Origin: Capillidium heterosporum
Lineage: Eukaryota; Entomophthoromycota; Entomophthoromycetes; Entomophthorales; Capillidiaceae
NCBI GenBank assembly: GCA_016630905.1
Contig: WBMQ01000003.1
Span: forward strand, 620,001-684,000
Reading direction: 5' to 3'
DNA length: 64,000 nucleotides
Part shown: piece by piece, positions 50,418 to 62,083 of the stretch
Layout of the letters: every line of letters begins with the position of its first letter
Position numbering within the stretch: position 1 is the stretch's first letter
The notes under the pieces: generated by a model
What the model was told of the DNA's origin: nothing
Databases searched by the model: none
What the model saw: the letters and a program-made list of their open reading frames with translations, nothing else
Program-made: the position numbers and the translations under genes

Positions 50418-51528
50418 ATGCAACTTTTGGTAAATTTCAAAATTTGCAAACTTGCATCTTTTGGTATGGGTTACAAACCAATCCTCCCCTTCAAGATAAA
50501 AAGGAAACCTCTACCCAACTATGAGCACAAGAATAAAGTTTTAGGCCTATATAGAGAACTGTTAAAGTTAAGTGATAGTTTATTAGAACAAAACTATAGA
50601 TCTTTTTGTAAGTATACGGTAAAGGAACGATTCCATTTTTTCAAATTTTTGAAGGACAAGAGTAAAATTGAACTAGTGTACTTGGAAGCCTTAGAGGTAT
50701 ATATTTGTTTGAAACAATACATTAAGTGTTTGTTAGGCTAAACAGAGAATTTTAGGATGTATTCAGAGGGATGCCTACCATCTACAATATTTAGACAACT
50801 TAGTTTTTGGTAAAATGGGACGACAGAAAGTAATATTGGAAACGGTAAACTCTTATTTTTAGTTTATTTAATCAAATTTATTGTAGCTGTATAACGACAA
50901 GAAGGTATATATTTAACCTAAATATATTGTATTGAATCTAAAGCTTAGAAAGATAAAAGGCAGCACAAACTAATAAAAGATATCCGTAGTCGAAAAAGTA
51001 AACGAAGGTACACGTTAGATGGAAGTATACCTCTACCAACCTTCATTCGCGATCGCTTACCCCTTCAATATTGCGACGATAAAGTTTATGTCCGACCTAA
51101 ACTACCCAAGACCGATCAAGTCACTTTAGTTCGTACATCCTCTCTATATACGTTTTTAAGATTTAAAAGGCGGGGACAACCCCCTTGGGTATCTATGGTG
51201 ATGAAGAAGCGAACACTACAGGTGCAGAGAGATAATGATCTACTAACGCAGATGCGCCACTACAAAAACTATATCGAGGTGGAAACGGAATTTATCAAGT
51301 TAACTGGAACCGATATGGATGAGGTTTTAGGATTTGGTAAATTTTTTGAAATGGACTTCGCTTATAAATTTTACTTTAGAGGAATATGTCGCTAAAGCTA
51401 TTGAAGATTTGGTTACCAAACGATCTGAACTTCAAAGTAGAATTACTCAAAGAACTAGCATCTTTTTGAAAGCTCAGGCTGAGAAGAGTAGAGCCGATAC
51501 CTGTAAAAATATAGATGCATCACAATGA
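50418..51528 (+). CDS. LYR-motif-like protein, probably mitochondrial
   Basis: Exons: 50418-50696, 50746-50844, 50887-50904, 50949-51336 and 51380-51528; 310 residues, or 294 from the in-frame ATG at 50466. I chose 50418 because the added residues (MQLLVNFKICKLASFGMGYK) are basic and free of acidic residues, like a mitochondrial presequence. VLGLYRELLKL then RSFCKYTVKERFHFFK resembles the Complex1_LYR helix, with LYR and a downstream Phe. The rest is Arg/Lys-rich (DIRSRKSKRRYTLDGSIPLP, then LRFKRRGQPPWVS), ending in a charged helix. LYR proteins assist Fe-S transfer, respiratory complexes or mitoribosomes; I cannot say which applies. The third exon is only 18 nt. Divergent from the MAP kinase kinase, with 86 bp between starts. 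Confidence 0.68.
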
Positions 51529-52598
51529 ACTTAAAATGTATTGTAAAGAATCGATGAATTCTAGTTTTATGGGTAAGTTATATATGTTTAGCTTCAATAT
51601 AATTAGAGTTTGTGATAAATATCAGTAGAGCCTTTTCGAGTATCTAGTAAGTATTTCTAATCTATCTTCATACTATACACCCTACTTTTATCAGTTTTAA
51701 GTTTATCAAAATGCATCATAGTGTATACATCTTCATATGTTAGTTTTAGTAACCTCATAAACTTGTATCTACATACTGTCTTATTTATATCGTTTAAAAC
51801 TTTTATCTTATATTTCATATTTTGAATCGATTCTGATTTAAAGAATTTATTAACTTGGATAATTTTTATTAGCTTTATGATTTGATAGTGCACTAATAGC
51901 TGCTAAAGGAATGTAATGGTATCTTTATAAATAAAGTTAAGCCTAAAAGTATAAATGTTTCGTTTTTGTTGGTTGTATCATACACTATTAAAATACTTGT
52001 TAGAAAACTATCTTTCAAAACACAATTTGAGTGTCAGTTTGAAAGTGCAACTTAGGCACTTTTATGATGAGTAAGAGCTTTGATATGCCGTTTTTAACAA
52101 CAATCGTCAATTTTAAATTGGATCTGGCTTTTATGTATTTGTATAGGACACTTTAGTTTAATCACTAGTACTTTGCTTAGATATGCAAATTCTTTAGCTT
52201 AGCTTTTGTGTGCCTGATATTTTTCCGAGCTTTACTATGTTGAGTTATTATATCCACCTTTAATGAATACTATCCTATACCTTCCTTTTTAATACTCACA
52301 TTCAGAAAAAATCGGACATTTCTTTTATTGAATCGAGCACATTCTAGAGCTGAAATTTTAGATTAAATTCTACTGACTCTTCAGAATTTTAACTTTACTT
52401 TTGAATAGCTATCCAGTAATATTTAGGATTTTAGACAGTTTCCAAGCCTTATTCATCAACTTGATACTAATCAATAGTATTGACTTCTAGCTAGACCTAT
52501 CAGAAAATAACAATCTGCTAAACTCCAAACTAAAAATATACCTCAACTTTACATATTTAGTCTCTCAAGAACTTAAAAGCACAGTACCAATCATCAGC
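51529..52598. other. Spacer before cyclin H
   Basis: AT-rich; no gene supported. A 78-codon minus-strand frame (51657-51893) is Lys/Ile-rich and unconvincing. Confidence 0.45.
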
Positions 52599-53828
52599 AT
52601 GTCGGAAAGAAACAAGTCTGATGAACAAAAGTATCAACTTTACGAAACCCATAGTCAATATACGCGATGGTACTTTACGGCTGAAGAATTGAAGTCAATT
52701 AGAATGTCTACCAACCTGAAAAGCCATCAAAGCCTATGAAAAGAATATGCTGAAGGAAAAGGTAACCTTTTATGGAATGTCAACAATTTTATATTTAGTT
52801 GTGTTGGTTAGCAAGCTCGAATTGAAAAGAATGAACAAAGCTTGAAGGAAGGTAAAGAATCTATATACAAGTTGGACGACATAGACCCCTACCTAACTTA
52901 TGAGGAAGAGGAACAGCTGCTAGCTTTCTATCTACCCAGGATTCAATCATTATTTAAAAAGTTTGACTACAGTATCGAAGTTAAAGTAACTACCTTTTCA
53001 AATTTATTTAAACCTTTAATGTACTTTTATATTTAACTTTAGGCAACTGCGATGGCTTATATAAGACGGTTCTTCTTGTTCAACACATTTATGAAGTACA
53101 AACATCAGCACGTATTGTATCCAAATTTGAATCAATCTGAAGGTTATAACTGACAATTTGGTAGTATAGCATGTGTTTTCCTAGCTGCCAAGACGGAGAA
53201 CCAATTTACAGTTGCCGAAAAATTTTTGGCACGTCTCAAAGCGAATAGTTTATCTATAACGGTTGAAGAGTTAATAACTATGGAGTTCAAGGTGGCGGCT
53301 GGTATCAATTTTGACCTTACTATCCTGCATCCTTTCTTACCGCTAGTTGGTATTTACTTTGAACTGCAGGTAGTTTTTTTCGATCTACTACTTTAGAACC
53401 CTTTATTTATATTTGCAAGGAATTGGAGTATGGCGAAGCGTTGTTGAAATCAATCTACGACAAAGCGATGAGCATTGCAACCAAAATCTATAAAACTGAC
53501 GCCTTGTTCACCCATATGCCCAGTCAAATCGCCTTAGCCATCATGAAATTCGTATGTCAAGGTACTCAAATCGACTTCAAAAGGTAAATGAATGTCTATC
53601 TGCTACTCTAACTGATGTATAATTAAAAGGTACTTAACCCAAACCTGTAAAGAAAGTGCGAATGAGGTTACCGAAATCCTAGATACCTTCATAACTAGCT
53701 ATTTAATTGATCTGGATACGAATAAGCCGGAAGTTGATACCATCCGTATGTGCGATAAGCGACTTATCTTTGCTAAGAACCCCGAGAAAAATCCTAAGAA
53801 TGCCTTGTATGAGTTTAACTTTTATTGA
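52599..53828 (+). CDS. CCL1: Cyclin H (TFIIH/CAK cyclin), with one +1 frameshift
   Basis: Regulatory partner of CDK7/Kin28 in TFIIH and the CDK-activating kinase. Exons: 52599-52761, 52812-52985, 53043-53116, 53165-53369, 53420-53583 and 53630-53828; about 325 residues. The N-terminus QKYQLYETHSQYTRWYFTAEEL is the cyclin H hallmark. DPYLTYEEEEQLLAFYLPRI leads into the first cyclin fold (AMAYIRRFFLFNTFMKYKHQHV, IACVFLAAKTENQFTVAEKF). FKVAAGINFDLTILHPFLPL starts the second. Exon 1 is 3n+1 long. After RMSTNL the AAAA run (52719-52722) must lose one A to give KAIKAYEKNMLKEK; otherwise translation stops within ten codons. The 48-nt intron at 53117-53164 removes an in-frame TGA. The last splice is uncertain: a 30-nt intron near 53806 could give another C-terminus. 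Confidence 0.88.
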
Positions 53829-56800
53829 TTTATAGCTTTGTAATTAACTTTATCTGGAAATTAGGTATAAGAGCATGTAACTTAATTTCAGTAGGCCCTG
53901 AGGTATGTGCTTGAAACTTTAAACTTCAACAGCAATATATACTTTTACACTAGTAAATTATTAGTTGTAGAACGAAGAGAGTATTTGTATATGAACTATA
54001 TTATTAGTGTGACATAGTTTTAATGGCTATTTATCGATACTTTTCTTCTTTATGGACACAATACTTTCTTGTACAAATCGTTTAAATTACATTCTTAATT
54101 ACCTTGATATACAGTTTATTAGCTAATACATATATTTGATTTCTTTTAAAGTTCAAGCTTCTTGGTTTTAGCCTATTGTCTCTAAGCAACCATTATTATT
54201 ATTCATCCAAATACAAATAGTTATAAGCACCTGTTTGCTATATTCATTTTAGTGATATCAATTTTTATATTTACCAGACTGCCAATTATGTTCCAATATT
54301 TTAACCCAATTCACCAATCTTTTTGAATATAGTCAACAATAGAACTGTCCAAACTATTGCATCCTATATTGATGGTAAATATGATTCCAGTAGCTCAGCT
54401 AAACAATTGATAGATTTGATTTTAACTCTTTCTTAAAGCCGACTTTGGAATATATTTAGAAATAATTTCTATCAAGGTATCGTTACTCTTCTGTAGATAT
54501 ATTTGATAATATCAGCTTTAATAGTTTTATCGAGTGAATATTGCTACTATATCCTTTATATAATACAACTTCAATTTTTTCTTTTATACAAGTGGAGGTA
54601 GAAATACTTTTCGCTTTCTAAGAATTAAAATCGAGAACAGTAGATGTAGCTACTACTCTGTCTCTCTGATTCAGCTTAATTTCTATTTTCTTATAAAAAC
54701 TGGATCATATTAAAGGGCAGAGGTAGTTTTAGATTACTAGGAACTACTATCGCTTTTCGAAATTTGAATATTTAGTGTAAATATGTATTTGATTGGCAAG
54801 TATTCGTATCTTTATAATCGATGGTAAGTGTTGGTATTACCACCTTCTGAGGTTGTATAGGTATATAATATAATAATTAAAAATGTAGGCACTTACATCA
54901 GCAATGTTCAGCCATTCTATATCTACGAGTTTCTTTGATGGTAATACCTATATATTTTCAAGATAAACCTTCAATGTAGGGGCCCGTATTTTAAAGATTA
55001 TGTGACTTCAAAATATATGGATACTTAGTTGGATGTCATTAAGTTAAAGATTCTCTGGTAATGATGTTTCTGGTATTTCTACCCCATCCTACCTTCAATT
55101 TGGTAAAATCCATAAAAGCCAACGAGATATAAATTTGTTAACTTTATTGGACTTTATCATTATCACTTTGGTATTTATACCCATAGTTGGTACATTCAAA
55201 AACTCCATAAACTTGACAACCTCCCAACTTTCTATTGGACATTCCATAAACCTTTAAAAAACTACAAATTTGAATCGCACTATCACTTCAATCTCAACTT
55301 TTTACAAACAACTTATCCTATTCCTTAAAGAGCATATTCTTGGGAAAGTATACGCAACACCTAAAGGCTAGTCCTTCCTTTGGTAACTTCCCGTTTGCAA
55401 CTATTTGCTGGGTAAGGTAGTGTGATACTAATAGTAACTTATGTATGAAATCAAATGATGACAAATTATACAAAATTTTGGTTTATATAAGCCACTATTA
55501 TCAAAAAAAACTATACGAATTTTGCCTTTTTAATGCTGTGAACGGTAGGTATGGGTATATATATTATTAATAGTTCAGCCTCTTTTTCAAATACCTTTGT
55601 AAATGTGCAAGTCGATCTAAAGGAGGTAATCAATGGTGGAACCTACGCTTACCCATCGTCTCCAAAAGAACAGATTCGAGCACCATAAGCAAAAGTATAG
55701 TTATGAAGTGATCTATACTTTCGGTTAAACAAACACATTAGAACCTAGGCTTTAAATACATTTCACAGGTATATCTTGTTGAAAGGATTCATTTTTACCT
55801 CAAACTCGCTAATATCCTAATTATAGAATACCATATAAATTGGATGCAGGCAATTTGTATCGGGTGGCGTTATAGAACAGATGCCTGACCTAAGTTGCAG
55901 TCAGCAATCCGATATAAAAGTCAACTAATCTGCCGCTGTCCAAGCCCATGTAATTGAAGATCTAATCTCCTTAGATTAGATCTACATCTCTAGGTCGGAT
56001 TGATGTTGAAGGTAGGTTAGGGGCATTGAGACTTCCTAAATAAGTGCCTCTAGCTAAGTTATCTACAGAAGCTGTTGATGTTGGTTCGGAATACTTGTAC
56101 CAGCTGGATGGACTATTTGTCACCAAAGATTAAAAATAGCCTATGTTATGGTGTGTCTTTGCCTTATTTTCAACTTTTGTAGGTATAAATCGAGATAGCT
56201 ACCTTGCACATCGTAGGCTAAGCTATATACCTTATGCGCTCTTTGAAATATTATGTAATGGTGTTCGGTATTTACAACTTATGCTAGAGTCAGTCAAGTA
56301 AACCTCGGTATATCCAGCATACTCGCAATTCGCTTACTTAATAAAGTTAGGAAGGACTTGTGAAATTATCTGTGTATCCATCGGTATTTGGCCTAAAAAT
56401 TTTCAATGTACAAACCAAAAACTCATTTTAGAACAAAAGTTTCATCTTGGTACGCGCAAGATGTAATGTAGCCTTTCTATAGCTGGCTGTAGAGTATGTA
56501 TAGTGCGACTTATAGTGCTATTGAGCACCTTTGATCTATATTAAGTACGCACCTGGCATAACAGCTCCTAGTATACTTTACTCTTAAGTTCCAATTTTGT
56601 TATCACAAAAATCTAAAATGAATTTTATACATTTCGCTTCGGGGTTTTGTATGAGATCATTCTTTTGCAGTTGTAAAGGATGTCGATAGAAGCCATTACT
56701 TTCAATTAAAAGAACATTCGGTTGTATAAAAGTGTGTATGGATACTTTTCTATCCACTACACATGTATATATGATATTTAAGAAGCTGCCTATGCATTTG

Positions 56801-57043
56801 AAAGGTTGAAGTAACTTCCGACTTTTGGACAAGTTTAGTTTCAGTTACCTTAGTACCCTGAAATGGCAGTATCATGAGATATCCCAAAATTCCGGATATA
56901 AAAAAGAATATACTAATTGGAAAGGTAACAGCCTATAACCAATGAGGGTTAACTACTTCTTATCCAAGCTGTAAACTAATATTATAAGTTTTTTATCGTT
57001 CTTTGTTACTTACAAGCTTACTCAACTATGAAATTTTAATTCA
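53829..57043. other. Three-kilobase gene-poor region with an unidentified coding relic
   Basis: Mostly AT-rich. Around 55575-56200 the + strand has a less AT-rich, protein-like stretch: NVQVDLKEVINGGTYAYPSS near 55600 and GRIDVEGRLGALRLPK, then LAKLSTEAVDVGSEYLYQLD near 55990-56120, interrupted by stops. This suggests a decayed gene I cannot identify. An 82-codon minus-strand frame (56584-56832) opens with ATG but shows no family features. Confidence 0.35.
55958..55983. repeat. Perfect 10-bp inverted repeat (hairpin)
   Basis: AGATCTAATC, a 6-base loop, then GATTAGATCT. It sits in the relic-like stretch. It could form a stem-loop, but no T-run, gene end or other context assigns it a role. Confidence 0.5.
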
Positions 57044-58539
57044 ATGAACAACTCCAACATTACGACCTTTATAAAGAATGGAGAGGACAAGGACGTGCTT
57101 TCCAACATACTATTAGCTCTCAACATTATAAGTTTACTTTCAGCACTAGTTGCCATCACCTCCTTCTTATTAATGAGTACGAGTTTCGATATGCAAGCAC
57201 TAATAGCTTTTAGGATATTTTTATCGAACCCTACTAGATATGGTGACGGTCAAGCTACAAATCGGCATATGTCTGGTAGATATCGTCCAACACATCAGCT
57301 ATATACTATTATACAGTGCCGAGTCCGAAAAGCTATGTCAAGCTGCTGGATTTATGAGGTATTGGAGCTTGGTTGCCTACTGCTTGTTGAACATAATAGT
57401 TATTTTGAACCTTCAACTCATCTTGGTGCATGGGTTTCGACCACTACGCTACTGGGAGTTGATCTACTGGGTAGCTATACTTTGCATCTCGGTAGGCCTT
57501 AGCTCTCCCTTTCTAGGTAACGTTACTTAACCCATTATCAACTAACTAGTAAGGTAGGATCGTTTAGCAGGATAGAAAATAGTAGCTGTATCACCAACTT
57601 AACCGATAATCCGCAACACATATTGATTACCTACATTGTACTGATGTTTTTTACGTTTATCTACTGCTCTTTAAGCACCATTATGATCATCCTCAAAGTG
57701 CGTAAGGATTTGATCACCTTGATTTTGACCACTGTACTGCAAGATTTCCGGAGTTTTATTCGATTGAAGAAGATGGAGGTTGCAGTGCGAGACCTGGCTT
57801 TAAGACTGTAATTCGAACTACTTTGATTTAAATTAATAATTACAGGGCTCTTTACCCGATCGTTGCATTCCTCTCTTTAGCTGGCACCGCAGCATTTTAC
57901 ATCTACATCCTCATAGTGGGACAAGAAAGTATGGTTCTAAACGATATCTCGTTTGTTGGTATAAGTTTGTATTTTTAATTTCTAAATTTCGCTAATGACT
58001 TTGAAGGCTTAGCCGGGCTGATGAACCTGATAGCCTTTTGTATGGACCCCGCCTTCAAAAACTCTTTCAAAGGAGCGCTGCGTAGGATTCAGAACCCAGG
58101 AGAGCGAAACTTCCTTGAAAATTTCGATCTCAGTCTGCTCGGTCAGAAAAATCACGATACGGATGGTAGCTATTTAACGCATTAATATATACTAAATGCC
58201 AATTTAAAAGACTTTTCACCTGCAGCAATGGCCAGTACCAATAGCATTCCAACTCACCCTTCTCAAAGTGGTAAGGGTATTTTGTTACCTACTTGAGCTT
58301 ACAAATGTGTTCTCTATTTAATTTTAGATGATACATCCCAGTCATCTCAAAATAACCGAAACAATTTGCATAGACCCAGCCTGCGCTTCAAAGTGGCGAC
58401 TTACAGTGGCAGTATGAGGCTTAGGATGCTAGATGAATACTTGGCTTATACTCACCAGTACAAGTCCGAGAACACCCCCTCAAACTGCTACCAATTCAAC
58501 TCCACCTCCGATGACGAGTATGTCATTGATCTAACTTGA
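57044..58539 (+). CDS. Seven-transmembrane G-protein-coupled receptor (Git3/cAMP-receptor-like)
   Basis: Seven exons: 57044-57176, 57214-57516, 57558-57807, 57846-57958, 58007-58165, 58226-58270 and 58328-58539; 404 residues, 3n. A short N-terminus carries NNSNIT glycosylation sites. Seven hydrophobic helices follow: ILLALNIISLLSALVAITSF; KLQIGICLVDIVQHISYILL; RYWSLVAYCLLNIIVILNLQ; LIYWVAILCISVGLSSPFLG; ITYIVLMFFTFIYCSLSTIM; LYPIVAFLSLAGTAAFYIYI; and a last one ending GLMNLIAFCMDPAFKNSFKG. The cytoplasmic tail has a Ser/Asn-rich stretch. The DPAFKNSFKGALRRI motif after helix 7 resembles fungal Git3/Gpr1 and Dictyostelium cAR-type receptors. The ligand is unknown; nutrient or pheromone sensing is inference. 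Introns are 37-60 nt. Confidence 0.88.
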
Positions 58540-59637
58540 AATCGGAATTCCAAACATTTGCATAAAAATTTACATATCCATTAAAAGTTTTGTTCCTCCC
58601 CTACACTTTACTCTGTTCCTACTGTGGATATTTGTATAAATTAGAACTACGAATAAAATATATATCAAAGTTACTAGGATTTATAAATTTATCTATGTGA
58701 AAGCCTTTGCTTTGCAATATATTGGATGTTTACAGCTTTTTGATCTCGATATATTCTATATCTCAAGGTTTTTGTTGTATTTTATATTCGGACTTCAATC
58801 TTTTGGGATGGGATTGTAATGTACAGGTGCTGACCAAAGCTTAGGTTCGGTTGAAAATTGTATTTATACGATAAGCTCCTTAAACTGAACAAGAACTCTG
58901 CCTTCCTAAATTAATTACTTTAATTCTAGACTTTGGTCAAGGTCATGCGCTAATATCGACCTTTTCTTTAAAAAGTAGTCTAGTTGGAACTGCTTTCTCT
59001 CATTAATCTTTACTGGACAGATGGCTTTATGTAAATTTAGCAAGGTGCATGTTCCCAGTAAACATGAAGAAATTTATTTGCTAGGACAATCTCATCAGGA
59101 ATCATGGATGAAGTACAACCTTGAGAGCTATCGCCGCTCTTCATAAGCCATTTTATTAGTCATAAAAGTTCTTGTAATCATACTTAGGTTGGAATAGTTT
59201 TCTATCCAACCTTTGAACCATGTTAGCATCCTTGACAAAATTTTCCCAAAACTTGGTCGAGATTTTCATCCAGTTTTCACTATACAGTATTCAAATTTGA
59301 ATTATATAAAGTAAATAGGCAAGGCTTGCAAACTTTTAATATTCTTATATTGAATTCTGGTTAATCTTCCTGTATCAAAAATTAGATGCCTTACTTGAAA
59401 TAAAATCATGTTTTTAAATAGAGGATATCCATTTCAGTACTATAGCTGCTAAGGTTTCAAGTCATCTATAAATATATATTTAAAGATAAATATTCAAGAT
59501 ATATTTATGAATAGTAAATAATATAACGGTATTCCTTTTAACTAGAATTAGTACTTGAACTTTAAAACTGTATCTATCTATCTAGCAGCCATACAGCATA
59601 TCTAATTTTTAACCCGCTCGTATAAAAAGCTAGCATT
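58540..59637. other. Convergent spacer between receptor and MTO1
   Basis: AT-rich; no gene seen. Holds the 3' ends of both neighbours. Confidence 0.5.
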
Positions 59638-61749
59638 CTAAACATCGATTCGATACCTCCTAATATACTTTGATAGCAACAGTACGGAAGTTGGGGTAAC
59701 TCCAGGTATACGTTTAGCAGCTCCCTAAAGTAAAAAAGTATTAGTATCAAAAACAGGTAAAAAGTAGTTACCAAAGTACTTGGCTTGGTTTTAGTCAACT
59801 TCTCAGTATCTTCTAACGAGATACTTAACCTATAGGAATAAAAATTGCAACATAAGTAAATATATATATATAACACATACTTGGAATAATCGATGTTTTG
59901 AGGGATGAGTTGGTTTTCGTCCTGTTCAAATCGAACCAGATCCTGATGCTGCTTCTCGATGTATGAGTTGTACATCCCCTCCACCTCAGCAACCTTCAAG
60001 ACTCGTTTGTTGAAATCCTTCAAGCTCGGTATCAAGTTCAATTTTAAGTAGAAGTCTAGGCTGCAGCTGGGATGCTCCAACATCTTAAAAGCACTATAAG
60101 AAGCCATAAATAAATAAATAATAAGATAGGTTTACCTCTTATAGTTACCATCAAGTGCCAGCTTAGCACCGGTAACCTTACCCCACTCGTTGGGTGAAAG
60201 TTTGAACTCTTTCAAACTCTCCTTGACCTTGCTCAAATCCTCTTTATCCTTCGAAAACCTATCGAATCTCTCCTTACTGACGACACCACACTGGTATCCT
60301 AATTCGGTCAACCTCAGGTCAGCGTTGTCTTGTCGGATGGTGAGCCTGTACTCGGCCCTACTCGTAAATATACGGTACGGTTCTTCAACACCTTTAGTAG
60401 TTAAGTCGTCGACAAGTACTCCGATGTAACTGTTGGCTCGGTTTAGGATCAACGGACTCTTGCCTAGGCAGTTCAAAGCAGCGTTGGTACCAGCAACCAA
60501 ACCTTGAGCTGCAGCCTCTTCGTACCCGGTTGTGCCGTTGATCTGCCCAGCTAGGAATAGGCCTTCACACTTTTTGACTTTCAAGGTTGGAGCCAGTTCT
60601 CTAGGGTCGATATGGTCGTACTCCACACCGTAGCCCGGTCTTGCCATCTCTACGTTTTCTAAACCTCTTACAGTTCGAAGAAATTCAAGTTGGGAGTCGG
60701 GCTTCCATAGTCATTGATATGCCATTGGGGTAGATCAAAGTATCTTCAGCTAAGGACTCCGGCTCTAACCAGATGTTGTGGCCATCTTTTTCTGTGAATC
60801 TTAGGACTTTAGATTCGATACTGGGGCAGTACCTCGGCCCACGTACTGACTCCTTGACATGGATGTTGCGGTCGAACTGGGACTTGATAATTTCGTGTGA
60901 TTTTAAATTGGTTCTCGTTTGGTAGCAAATTATCTGGCTGGCTTCGTTGGCAACTTTGCTGTTCAAAAAGGAAAAGGGAGTCGGTGGGTCATCTCCGAAT
61001 TGTTCCTTGAGGCCTTGGAAGTTAATTGAAGATTTCAAGAGTCGAGGTGGTGTTCCTGTCTTCATCCTACCTAGCTTCAGTCCCAATTTCTCGATACTTT
61101 TCGAAAGGTTAGAAGTGGGATTCTCACCATATCTACCAGCCGGGTACGCTTTCAGCCCGATGTGAATTTCCCCTCGCAGAAATGTACCGGTAGTAATAAC
61201 TACATTTGTACTCGATATCAGACTATTATCCTCCAGTTCTATCCCCTTCACCTTACCGTTGTCTATAATTAAATGTTTTACCGAACCTTCCTTCAAATTT
61301 AGGTTTTTATATCCCTTCAAAGTACTTTGCATTCCACTCCTATACAAGTTTCGATCGATTTGGGCCCTTGGACCGTAGACTGCCGCTCCCTTTGACAAGT
61401 TCAACATCTTGAATTGAATACCACTGTTGTCACATAGCTTCCCACATAAGCCATCTAAAGCATCTATTTCCTTGACTAAGGTGCCCTTACCTATACCACC
61501 GAAGCTTGGGTTGCAACTCATCTCACCTATCTTTGTCAAGTCGGTAGTTATTAATAAAGTTGAACAGCCGACTCGAGCTGAAGCGGCGGCAGCTTCACAA
61601 CCGGCATGGCCTCCACCAATTACTATTACGTCGTAACGATAGGGATTAGCCGAGTCGCTTACAAGACTTGCTGGCGTATACTTTCTAATAAAGTTTAGTT
61701 TTTGGGTCGGCTGCCGTAGTAAATTGAAGTTGAGCTTTCGAAGTAACAT
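59638..61749 (-). CDS. MTO1: Mitochondrial tRNA uridine-5-carboxymethylaminomethyl modification enzyme (MTO1/GidA/MnmG), with one +1 frameshift
   Basis: FAD enzyme that, with MSS1/MnmE, modifies U34 of mitochondrial tRNAs. Exons (minus): 61749-60136, 60093-59881, 59829-59772 and 59724-59638; about 656 residues. The basic N-terminus ([20 protein letters not shown]) is a mitochondrial presequence. The FAD fold is [21 protein letters not shown]. MnmG signatures are [37 protein letters not shown] and [11 protein letters not shown]. Further blocks are [36 protein letters not shown] and, at the end, [13 protein letters not shown]. At 60699-60701 (GGG on +, CCC in sense) the zero frame gives [10 protein letters not shown]-stop; one C fewer gives [18 protein letters not shown], the family sequence. 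The exon total is 3n+1. Divergent from the cysteine synthase gene. Confidence 0.96.
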
Positions 61750-62083
61750 CTCTTATTGAAAAGTCGAAAAGTTTGAGTTTGGCAAGGTTTATAAAATTTT
61801 TCTGTTCCCAAAGCCATTAAAACCCTTACCTGTAAAGTGGGTAATTAGCCTAGTAAGTACAGTCCAATTATAATAGCTTAAAAGCTAAAATATTGGTGAA
61901 AGTTAGACAGACTGCTTTTACACTTTGATTATGCATCCAGCTTATTTAGCCTATCGACTTTCGATCATCAGCTCTATAAAAGTATACTATTGGAGTTTAA
62001 ATCATATACTTTAAGATTTTTTCGATCCGAATAAATGTTGGAAGGTAACAATACAAAGCAACAGAACTACTCTTCCTTGAAAG
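61750..62083. promoter_or_regulatory. Divergent promoter shared by MTO1 and cysteine synthase
   Basis: 334 bp between two start codons, AT-rich. No distinctive operator is visible. It must contain both promoters unless upstream non-coding exons exist. Confidence 0.5.

Noticed and set aside
53150-53152. Apparent in-frame TGA in cyclin H after QSEGYN
   Set aside because: A 48-nt GT..AG intron (53117-53164) with a taactgac branch-like site removes it and restores HVFIACVFLAAK.
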